In this document: in pieces, positions 23,977 to 30,504 of the stretch | How the letters are laid out: each line of letters starts with the position of its first letter | How positions within the stretch are numbered: position 1 is the first letter of the stretch | Source of the DNA: Desulfarculales bacterium UBA696 | Lineage (GTDB): Bacteria > Desulfobacterota > Syntrophobacteria > Syntrophobacterales > Syntrophobacteraceae | DNA: 30,504 nt | Direction of reading: 5' to 3' | Assembly: GCA_002298995.1 (NCBI GenBank) | Contig: DBMO01000044.1 | Location: 1-30,504 of the forward strand | The notes under the pieces: generated by a model | Told to the model about the DNA's origin: nothing | What the model saw: only the letters and a program-made list of their open reading frames with translations | Database searches by the model: none | Translations under genes and position numbers: made by a program

Positions 23977-24056
23977 AGCCGATTCCTCCGCCAGCATTAA
24001 CTGGGTCAGGTTCCAAGGGTATTATCTCAGCTCCCTGTCGAGAGCACCCCCCGGCT
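23977..24056 (-). ncRNA. TPP (THI-box) riboswitch
   Basis: The minus strand reads AGCCG, GGGGGGTGCTC, CTGAGA (24030-24025), ACCCTTGGAACCTGA and GTTAATGCTGGCGGAGGAA, ending CGGCT. These are the conserved TPP aptamer blocks in order, and AGCCG/CGGCT closes P1. It lies about 110 bases upstream of thiC. Confidence 0.95.
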
Positions 24057-24129
24057 ATTTACAATCTGTCAAACAGCGAAACCTTATTTCACCTTCACAC
24101 TATCGTAAAAATTCAGCAAAGGCAACAAC

Positions 24130-26424
24130 TCATAAAGATCCGGTGACCAGCCGCTCGACGAGAACGCATTTTTTGTGCTCCTGGGCATCGATAACTGCAA
24201 GCGAGGTGGTGTTGACGATATCCTCGACGTCGCAGTTGCGCTGCAGAACGTGGATGGCCTCGCTCGTACCCATGAGGATGGGACCGATGGCTTTCGCGCC
24301 TCCAACCCTTGCCATGAGCTTGAAAGCGATGTTGCCGGCCTCAAGCGACGGGAAGATCAGCACGTTTGCGGGCTTTCTAAGGGTGTTGAAATCATAGACC
24401 CCGTTCAATATTTCGCCAACCACGGCGGTATCGGCCTGCATTTCTCCGTCTATTATGATGTCGGGCCGGCGCTCCTTTACGATCCGAGTTGCCCTGGCCA
24501 TCTTTTCGGCGCGCGGATGGCGCGTGCTCCCGAAGTTGCTGAACGAAAGCATGGCGACCCTCGGCTCGACGTCGAGCTGCCGCACTGTATCCGCCGTTAC
24601 TATGGCAATTTCGGCAAGCTGCTCGGCTGTTGGATCGATATTTACGGTCGTATCGGCGAAAAACAGAAGATCCTTTTGGAAGACCATCATGTAAACACCG
24701 GCTATGACCGAAGTCCCCTTGCACAGCGAAACTGTTTGTAGGGCGGGTCGGATCGTATCTGGATAGTGCTGGTTGACCCCGCCGATTAGCCCGTCCGCGT
24801 CTCCCATCCTTACCATCATGGCCCCAAAGTAATTCGAATCGGTTTTCAGGATCTTTCTCGCCTCCTGGCGCGTGATGCCCTTGCGGCAGCGCAGGCGGTA
24901 GAGGTCGAGAGCATAATCTTCCAACCGCTCGTGCTTGGCCGGATCGACCAGGGTCACGCCCTTGAGGTCGAGGTTAAGCTCCGCCGCCTTTCTTTTTATC
25001 ACGATACGGTTGCCGAGAAGGATCGGTTTGGCGATCCCCTCATCCATGATGGTCTGGCAAGCCCTCAGAATCTTTGGTTCGGTGCCTTCGAGGAAAACGA
25101 TGCGCTTGGGATTGCGCTGGGCCTTGTGGATAATCCGGCGCATTACTTCCTGGGACCTTCCCAGGCGCCCCTCCAGGCTGTCCCTGTAGTGGTCCCAGTC
25201 CGTTATGGGCTTTCTCGCCACTCCCGAGTCAACAGCAGCCTTGGCCACCGCCTGGGCTTCCCAGATCAGCACGCGGGGGTCGAAAGGCTTCGGAATTATA
25301 TAGTCGGGTCCAAATGGCATGGTTTCCATGCCGTAGGCCTTGAGCACGGAATCGGGAACATCTTGCTTGGCCAGGTCCGCGAGGGCGTAGACCGCCGCGA
25401 TCTTCATTTCGTCGTTTATTGCCGTTGCGCCTACGTCCAGGGCGCCCCTAAAGATAAACGGAAAGCCCAGCACATTATTGACCTGGTTCGGATAGTCGGA
25501 ACGGCCGGTCGCGACAATAATATCGTCGCGAGCGGTCTTGGCGTCGGGATAGTTTATCTCGGAATCAGGATTGGCCATGGCGAATACGATGGGCCGTTCG
25601 GCCATGCTCCTCACCATTTCTTTTGAAACCAGACCCGCCGTGGAGACCCCCGCAAACACGTCGGCGCCCCTCATTACTTCGGCCAGGCCCTTCGGCTCGT
25701 CGCCGTTCGCGAAAAACTCCTTGTAAGGGTTCATCCCCTCTTTGCGGCCGTGGTAAACAAGCCCCTTCGAGTCCACCAGGAACAGGTTCTCCTTCTTTAC
25801 CCCCAATTTCAGATAAAGGGTCGCGCATGCGATACCGGCCGCACCGGCGCCCGAGAATACAACCTTGATCCGGTCGATCGCCTTCTCCTGGAGCTCCAGC
25901 GCGTTTAAGAGGGCCGCCCCGGAAATTATGGCCGTGCCGTGCTGGTCGTCATGGAAGACAGGGATCTTCATGACTTTTTTAAGTTGCTCTTCGATATAAA
26001 AGCATTCGGGCGCACGAATATCTTCGAGGTTTATGCCGCCGAAAGTGGGTTCGAGCAGCTTGACGGCGTTTATGATCTCGTCGGGGTCCTTGCTGTCGAG
26101 TTCAATATCGAATACATCTATATCCGCAAACCTTTTGAACAGGACCGCCTTGCCCTCCATGACCGGTTTTGCCGCCAGCGGGCCGATGTTTCCCAGACCC
26201 AGAACCGCCGTTCCGTTCGTAATCACCGCGACGAGGTTGCCCCTCGTCGTGTAGTCGAATACTTTGTCGGGAAATTTTTCGATCTCTCTGCACGGTTCGG
26301 CAACACCCGGCGTATATGCAAGGCTGAGGTCCCTCTGAGTGATACAAGGCTTGGAGGATTTGACTTCTATTTTTCCCGCGCGCCCTTCGCTGTGATAATT
26401 CAGCGCATCTGTAGTGCGAATCAT
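24130..26424 (-). CDS. maeB: NADP-type malic enzyme fused to phosphotransacetylase-like domain
   Basis: 764 residues. The N-terminal malic enzyme (about 1-430) oxidatively decarboxylates malate to pyruvate. Marks are YTPGVAEPC, NGTAVLGLGNIGPLAAKPVMEGK, FHDDQHGTA, the nucleotide-binding GAGAAG and FAMANPDSE. The C-terminal domain (about 430-764) has a phosphate-acetyltransferase fold (IVFLEGTEPKIL, GGVNQHYPDTIRP, LSFSNFGSTRHPRA, GGAKAIGPILMG), which in this family is thought to serve allosteric control by acetyl-CoA and to lack catalysis. It links the C4 pathway to pyruvate. The stop is 74 bp before the thiC riboswitch. Confidence 0.95.
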   Translation of the reverse strand: MIRTTDALNYHSEGRAGKIEVKSSKPCITQRDLSLAYTPGVAEPCREIEKFPDKVFDYTTRGNLVAVITNGTAVLGLGNIGPLAAKPVMEGKAVLFKRFADIDVFDIELDSKDPDEIINAVKLLEPTFGGINLEDIRAPECFYIEEQLKKVMKIPVFHDDQHGTAIISGAALLNALELQEKAIDRIKVVFSGAGAAGIACATLYLKLGVKKENLFLVDSKGLVYHGRKEGMNPYKEFFANGDEPKGLAEVMRGADVFAGVSTAGLVSKEMVRSMAERPIVFAMANPDSEINYPDAKTARDDIIVATGRSDYPNQVNNVLGFPFIFRGALDVGATAINDEMKIAAVYALADLAKQDVPDSVLKAYGMETMPFGPDYIIPKPFDPRVLIWEAQAVAKAAVDSGVARKPITDWDHYRDSLEGRLGRSQEVMRRIIHKAQRNPKRIVFLEGTEPKILRACQTIMDEGIAKPILLGNRIVIKRKAAELNLDLKGVTLVDPAKHERLEDYALDLYRLRCRKGITRQEARKILKTDSNYFGAMMVRMGDADGLIGGVNQHYPDTIRPALQTVSLCKGTSVIAGVYMMVFQKDLLFFADTTVNIDPTAEQLAEIAIVTADTVRQLDVEPRVAMLSFSNFGSTRHPRAEKMARATRIVKERRPDIIIDGEMQADTAVVGEILNGVYDFNTLRKPANVLIFPSLEAGNIAFKLMARVGGAKAIGPILMGTSEAIHVLQRNCDVEDIVNTTSLAVIDAQEHKKCVLVERLVTGSL

Positions 26425-26839
26425 TTACCGCTCCTGGTTGAAAAATTTAACCGGTCCAAAAAACCGCCCGTCTTTGCCGGGCCTCACGCCCAATTCCACA
26501 AAAATCGTCCAGCCCGCTCCCACACACTCAGGATAGACCCCCTCCTCCATTCTACGGACGGAGGAACATAGATCTTTAGCAATACTCAAAGGGGGGAATA
26601 AGGGAAAAATAATACCATCCTCCAGATGCAAGAACGCAATAAATGGAATTATAACTGATAAATCACTCGGTTGGAATGATTGTAAGACAGGAAAGCACCC
26701 TGAGTTAAAAACACCAGGGAACGCCCTATTTGGCAGGTGTTTTCATGAATATAGGGTGTGCACGATCTTAGGGCGTGTTGTCCAAGTAACATCAAATATA
26801 TGGCGCTATCGCCGAATGACGCTTCGGGCTACCCTTGTT
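26425..26839. other. intergenic region between trpS and the malic enzyme gene
   Basis: About 415 bases, with the trpS terminator candidate near 26703-26743. The remainder (26425-26700) should carry the promoter of the malic enzyme gene; a short dyad, CCTCCTCCATT ... GACGGAGGA, is seen near 26541-26564. No RNA gene or supported ORF. Confidence 0.45.
26703..26743 (-). terminator. intrinsic terminator of trpS
   Basis: On the minus strand AAAACACC pairs with GGTGTTTT, with an inner AGGG/CCCT stem. The 3' arm runs into GTTTTTAACTC, a T-tract. It lies about 97 bases after the trpS stop. Confidence 0.55.
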
Positions 26840-27913
26840 TTACATATTGATTTCGCCCTTTTGCTCTATTTCTTTCCACACGCGGTCGAAGCCCATTTTA
26901 TGGTAGACCTCGCGCATGGTCTCGGCGGCGATTTGCCGGACCTTGAGAGTGCCGCTCCAGATGATTTCGTCGACAAGGCCCGGCTTGTTTGAAAAGAAGT
27001 CGGCCCGGTCACGAATGGGTGCAAGAAAGCGCTCCAGAGCGTCCGCGAGCCGGTCCTTTACCTCCCGGTCACCCACTTTCCCGGCCCTGTAGCGCGCTTC
27101 GAGCTCTTTGACTTCCGCCCTGTTGTCGTTGAAAATCTCGTGATAGATGAACACCGGGTTGCCTTCGACGGTGCCCGGAATGTACGGGTGTATCCGCTTC
27201 GGGTCGGTGAACATGGAGCCGACCTTGGCCCTCACGGTTTTTTCATCGTCGCTTAGAAATATGGCATTTCTCGCCGACTTTGACATCTTGCCGCGGTTGT
27301 CCGTACCAACCAGGGCGGGGATATCGCTCAAAAGAGCTTCAGGCTCTTCGAAGATTTCTCCATAGGTGATGTTGAAGTGGCGGGCAATCTCCCGAGTTAT
27401 CTCGACGTGCGCCAGGTTGTCCCTTCCGACCGGGACCAGCTGCGCTTTTGCGAGCAGGATATCGGCGGCCTGGAGGACCGGGTAGCCCAGCAGGCCGAAC
27501 GGGAACGACTCCTCTTCGATTTCCGCGGCCCCGGCCATCTGCTTCAGGCTTGGCAGCCGCAAAAGGCGGTTTACCGTGACGAAGTTCTGCAGAATGGTGT
27601 TTAACTGAAAAGTTTCGGGCACGGCAGACTGGAGGTATATCGTGGCCCTTTCGTGATCGATCCCGGCTGACAGGTAATCCAGCACCAGACCACGCGCGTT
27701 CGAGAGCACCTCCCGGATGTCTTTGCGGCTCTTCTTCGTGGTCAGCATGTGCAGGTCGGCGATAATCAGGATCGTCTCGTATTCGTGCTGAAGCCTTACC
27801 CGGTTTTGGAGGCTTCCCACCCAGTGCCCCAAATGCAGCCGCCCCGTCGGGCGGTCCCCGGTGAGAATTCTTTTCGGCTTGCCTGGTTGGTCCCGACTCG
27901 AAGATTCGGGCAT
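26840..27913 (-). CDS. trpS: tryptophanyl-tRNA synthetase
   Basis: 357 residues. Class I signature HLGH (27-30, the HIGH motif) and KMSKS (209-213) are both intact. Other marks are LTGDRPTGRLHLG, IADLHML, QSAVPE and PVGRDNLAHVE. It charges tRNA-Trp. I chose ATG 27913: GAGGAG stands five bases before it, whereas the ATG at 27928 has nothing in front and its codons form that same Shine-Dalgarno. Confidence 0.96.
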   Translation of the reverse strand: MPESSSRDQPGKPKRILTGDRPTGRLHLGHWVGSLQNRVRLQHEYETILIIADLHMLTTKKSRKDIREVLSNARGLVLDYLSAGIDHERATIYLQSAVPETFQLNTILQNFVTVNRLLRLPSLKQMAGAAEIEEESFPFGLLGYPVLQAADILLAKAQLVPVGRDNLAHVEITREIARHFNITYGEIFEEPEALLSDIPALVGTDNRGKMSKSARNAIFLSDDEKTVRAKVGSMFTDPKRIHPYIPGTVEGNPVFIYHEIFNDNRAEVKELEARYRAGKVGDREVKDRLADALERFLAPIRDRADFFSNKPGLVDEIIWSGTLKVRQIAAETMREVYHKMGFDRVWKEIEQKGEINM

Positions 27914-28163
27914 TTTTCTCCTCTGCAAAAGTGGGCTAGCCCCGGCACCGCGGCAGTGGTTAACTCGCCTGGCGAATCGTTTCTTGGTAACGGACCAGAA
28001 TTACTTTTCTTCTTTATTGCTTATCAAATCTTAAGAATTTGGCGGAAGATTTAAAGAGGGAGGAATCGGCATGTCTTGGGCGCCGCGAGCATCTGAAGGC
28101 TCCGGCGATGCTTGCCGGATGATCGGAGATTTTAGGGGCAAGAAGCTGGAACTCTCGGCAACT

Positions 28164-28385
28164 CTAGGCTCCGACACAGATCTGGCGATACTTGCATGCT
28201 CTTTGATCGCAAAACCCCGCGGATTTTCCAAAACAGTCGAAATTGCCCTCACGAGCCTGCTGCCTGCGGTAGAGAGGCGTGAGCGCCTCCTTCAGGCAAT
28301 CCATGCAAAGCCCGTGTGAGTACCCGTCGGCTTCAGGGTTTCCATAGCCCCATGTTCTGCTGCATTTTATGCATTGGTACATCAT
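28164..28385 (-). CDS. small eight-cysteine protein, zinc-ribbon or Fe-S type
   Basis: 73 residues with cysteines at 5, 8, 27, 30, 51, 59, 64 and 70. The first four form C-x2-C ... C-x2-C, a zinc-ribbon pattern. The last four (CFGKSAGFC, then ACKYRQIC) could bind a second metal or iron-sulfur centre. AGGA lies seven bases before the ATG at 28385. A plus-strand frame at 28071-28319 overlaps it but shows no such pattern. Function unknown. Its start overlaps the end of the next ORF upstream by 53 bases. Confidence 0.65.
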   Translation of the reverse strand: MMYQCIKCSRTWGYGNPEADGYSHGLCMDCLKEALTPLYRRQQAREGNFDCFGKSAGFCDQRACKYRQICVGA

Positions 28386-28662
28386 AAAACATTCCTGGTT
28401 TCATTGGCTTCCGTTCACCATTGATTTTGAGAGCAAATCGCATGCCATAAATCTTCCCGCGGGAAACCTCGCAGCTTACAGCATTTCCCGGACAACTGAC
28501 CGGCGTACCGTGTGCAATTTGTGACACGAAGTTACATTTCTTGCGCACTATCCTGTTCGCCGGATCGCTGTTCTTGATTATGAAATCGGCATTCTTGACC
28601 AAAAGGATTAGCCCCATCGAGGTGAACGGAAAAGTAACCAGATGCTCTATTTCCTCTTTCAT
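28333..28662 (-). CDS. hypothetical protein
   Basis: 109 residues, no family recognised. It begins MKEEIEHLVTFPFTSMGLILL and contains a middle segment with CNFVSQIAHGTPVSCPG and a basic C-terminal part, RGKIYGMRFALKINGERKP. The Shine-Dalgarno is weak, and it overlaps the Cys-rich gene downstream by 53 bases in another frame, so either start or reality is uncertain. Confidence 0.4.
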   Translation of the reverse strand: MKEEIEHLVTFPFTSMGLILLVKNADFIIKNSDPANRIVRKKCNFVSQIAHGTPVSCPGNAVSCEVSRGKIYGMRFALKINGERKPMKPGMFYDVPMHKMQQNMGLWKP

Positions 28663-28902
28663 CGGCCTAAAATAGGAGCATGCTGATTAATTGTAAACAT
28701 AATTGCTTTACGATTTATTGACGGTCTGAAGCAAAGGTGTTTCCGCAATGATATTGTATGCTTTGGAATCAGGATCGGGGCAGTTGTCAATGTTTTTGAT
28801 GGTGTTTCTACCTAAATTACAGGCTCATCGCTTATTCAAGATGCATGTGGTTCTGCATTAAGCAGATAAAAAAGGGTAAAATACCTTAGAAGGGCAAAAT
28901 TG

Positions 28903-29754
28903 CTAGCCGCCGGCAGGGTTCTTTGTTATTCCGATCACGTTGGGAATGGGAAGCGAAAACTGGAGTTTGTTGTCCTCGAACCCTTCCCAAACTCCATTTA
29001 GTTCCAGACCCAACTGGGAGGTGGAAAGATAGAGCGAGGCCTGAGGGCCGCCCTCCAGGTACATTGCACTTTTCAGAGACAGGGGGAGCGAGAGAATGAT
29101 TTCAATTAGATCGTGTACTGAATGAGGCGTTCTGCTGAACATGAACAGGATATTTCCGGCAGAATCCATACCTATTGCAAGGGTGCTCCACTTGGAAGTC
29201 TGCCTGGTCCAGACATTTTGCCCATCGCAAGAAATCATTCTTATGCTTTGTACAAGTGTTTGATATTTCGGCCGTAACAGATCAAAATCCTGGCACTCCC
29301 TGTCAATTATCTGAACCCCGGGAAACCCGTCGCCCACGGGATTGAATGCCAGAACGGTATTAGCTTTGCCCAGTTTTGGATTATTCACATGTTTGAAGTT
29401 CTTCATGAGGCCGACGCTGGTCAGACCGTCTTCCTGGAACATTCCGGCATTTGCCGCCAGCACAAGCTTATGCTTTTCGCACCACTCCCTGGTGGTGAGT
29501 TTCTCCTTGCCAAGTTCGGAGGCGCAAAGGAGGCGGAGAGAAAATTCTTTGGGGTCGACTTTGACAACCGTAATGGAAAAAGGCTGGGCGGCGACTTTTG
29601 GGTCTGAGTGAAATTCAGCAACCGAGAGGCCCTTATCGGCTTCCTTCCAGGGATTGGCCCCGCCGGGCAAGGGTTGGGGGAAAAGGCACAGAGCGACAAT
29701 GCCGAATGCGACAAGCAGGAAAGGTAAAATCTTCATTAAAGAAGGCATTCGCAT
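28903..29754 (-). CDS. exported phosphodiester glycosidase (NAGPA-domain) protein
   Basis: About 283 residues. A signal or anchor helix (ILPFLLVAFGIVALCLF) is followed by a domain of the NAGPA / phosphodiester-glycosidase family: VLAANAGMF, SVGLMKN, ARN-like TRQTSKWSTLAIG and the C-terminal YLEGGPQASLYL loop. In this family the DGG-type loop is near the active site; here it is EGG. Such enzymes remove N-acetylglucosamine from phosphodiesters; the bacterial substrate is unknown. The frame is open to 29826. I chose ATG 29754 so that the signal sequence is near the N-terminus; ATG 29736 is also possible. Confidence 0.8.
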   Translation of the reverse strand: MRMPSLMKILPFLLVAFGIVALCLFPQPLPGGANPWKEADKGLSVAEFHSDPKVAAQPFSITVVKVDPKEFSLRLLCASELGKEKLTTREWCEKHKLVLAANAGMFQEDGLTSVGLMKNFKHVNNPKLGKANTVLAFNPVGDGFPGVQIIDRECQDFDLLRPKYQTLVQSIRMISCDGQNVWTRQTSKWSTLAIGMDSAGNILFMFSRTPHSVHDLIEIILSLPLSLKSAMYLEGGPQASLYLSTSQLGLELNGVWEGFEDNKLQFSLPIPNVIGITKNPAGG

Positions 29755-29979
29755 GGTTTGACCGGCCACTTGGCTTTCCCATGCGCGACCTGGCGGAACG
29801 GGGCAGTCCGTGGTGAAGCCGCGCATACTTTAGCGTCGAAATCGGGGCGAACAAGGCTAGACCCGGCAGTTTATCAGGGAAGTAACTTCCTGGCGTTTAT
29901 CCCCGCGCGGCTATTTTGCAGCCTGTCGGGGAATCAGTAAAGAAGTTTTTGAGGACATAAAAACCGAGTGGCTGACCGG

Positions 29980-30504
29980 CTAGGCGAGCCCCTCTATCTG
30001 GGCGGCAAGGCTTTTTTGAAATTCATCGAGCAGGCGCCCTCGCTCTTCCGCAAGACCCTCGTCGGCGAAAAGGTTCGGAGTGACCGCAGTGCCGGAGATC
30101 CCGGATTTGTTTAAATCTTCCAGGATTTTATCCGATGCCCGCGCGTCAAGGAGACCGGCGGCCGCGTGGTAATTTTTCAATAGGGCATCCAGGCCCGAGA
30201 CATCTTTTTCGCACCCTTGCCGCAGCAACTTGAGCAAAGGGGCGTTATCCTCGCCGGGGGCGATTCGTTTTGCGATTTCCGCTGCCGCCAACGCCATGCC
30301 CGGTCCCTCGAAATCTTTTTCCAGCCGGCTCAGCTCCCTTTGGAACCGGTCCACGTCCAGCTCCGACTGCAAGTATTTCTGGACGAGCCTGTTCACCCCG
30401 CCCCTGAACTCGGCGGTACGCTGCTCCCGCCGTTCTTCGTCGCTCATGGTGAGGTTTCGAGTCCTCTCCATGATGAGTTCCATGGTGCTCTTTATTTCAG
30501 CCAT
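29980..30504 (-). CDS. hypothetical helical protein (possibly cut by the window edge)
   Basis: 174 residues from an ATG that is the last three bases of the window, so the true start could lie beyond. The sequence is almost wholly helical and charged (TMSDEERREQRTAEFRGG, LDVDRFQRELSRLEKDF, RLLDEFQKSLAAQIEGL), with no signal peptide or membrane segment. No family recognised. A coiled-coil or regulatory role is only a structural impression. Confidence 0.6.
   Translation of the reverse strand: MAEIKSTMELIMERTRNLTMSDEERREQRTAEFRGGVNRLVQKYLQSELDVDRFQRELSRLEKDFEGPGMALAAAEIAKRIAPGEDNAPLLKLLRQGCEKDVSGLDALLKNYHAAAGLLDARASDKILEDLNKSGISGTAVTPNLFADEGLAEERGRLLDEFQKSLAAQIEGLA

Noticed and set aside
28071..28319. 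82-residue plus-strand ORF
   Set aside because: Opposite the Cys-rich gene, which has a patterned cysteine arrangement and a Shine-Dalgarno.

Overview
The window looks like a chromosomal segment of an anaerobic, respiring deltaproteobacterium-type organism (Desulfobacterota; a Syntrophobacter-like relative is my best guess). This is inferred from gene content: a Rieske / cytochrome b / pentaheme cytochrome c module, a malic enzyme fused to a phosphotransacetylase-like domain, a TPP-riboswitch-controlled thiC, and apparent selenocysteine coding. No rRNA, tRNA, CRISPR array or transposase gene was seen.

Layout. 1-840: AT-rich stretch with two small unrecognised genes and a long hairpin. 845-5118: three exported proteins on the minus strand (alpha/beta hydrolase, HAD phosphatase, autotransporter). 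5381-6109: LprI-like protein. 6251-8673: minus-strand operon Rieske - cytochrome b - pentaheme cytochrome c, a membrane quinol-oxidising complex. 9261-15248: an accessory region with three type II toxin-antitoxin pairs (YefM-YoeB, MazEF-like, HigBA), a DUF3124 protein, a LysR regulator, a divergent MerB-like gene, an intact arfB and two arfB fragments. 15542-22513: cupredoxin-like lipoprotein, ATP-grasp protein, large M16 peptidase, two small envelope proteins and a DprA-like protein of unknown role. 22596-27913: thiC with its riboswitch, malic enzyme, trpS. 28164-30504: small Cys-rich protein, NAGPA-domain protein and uncharacterised genes.

Main discovery. The MerB (organomercurial lyase)-like gene at 11722-11015 (minus) is interrupted by two in-frame TGA codons. 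The reading frame and the family similarity continue through both. The two TGAs (codons 91 and 156) fall at the positions of the two catalytic cysteines of MerB (Cys96 and Cys159 of the R831b enzyme). Each TGA is followed at 11-12 nt by a compact hairpin. The first has the loop GGUCU, as in the E. coli fdhF SECIS. I read this as a double-selenocysteine MerB-like enzyme, divergently transcribed from a LysR-type regulator. Conventional gene calling would report two unrelated short ORFs here.

Other points of interest: the yefM-yoeB promoter carries two TGTACA operator cores 12 bp apart; the MazF-like toxin lacks the usual catalytic arginine; a 69-bp arfB fragment differs from the intact arfB only at synonymous positions; and a 548-residue protein joins a DprA-like Rossmann domain to an unknown C-terminal domain.
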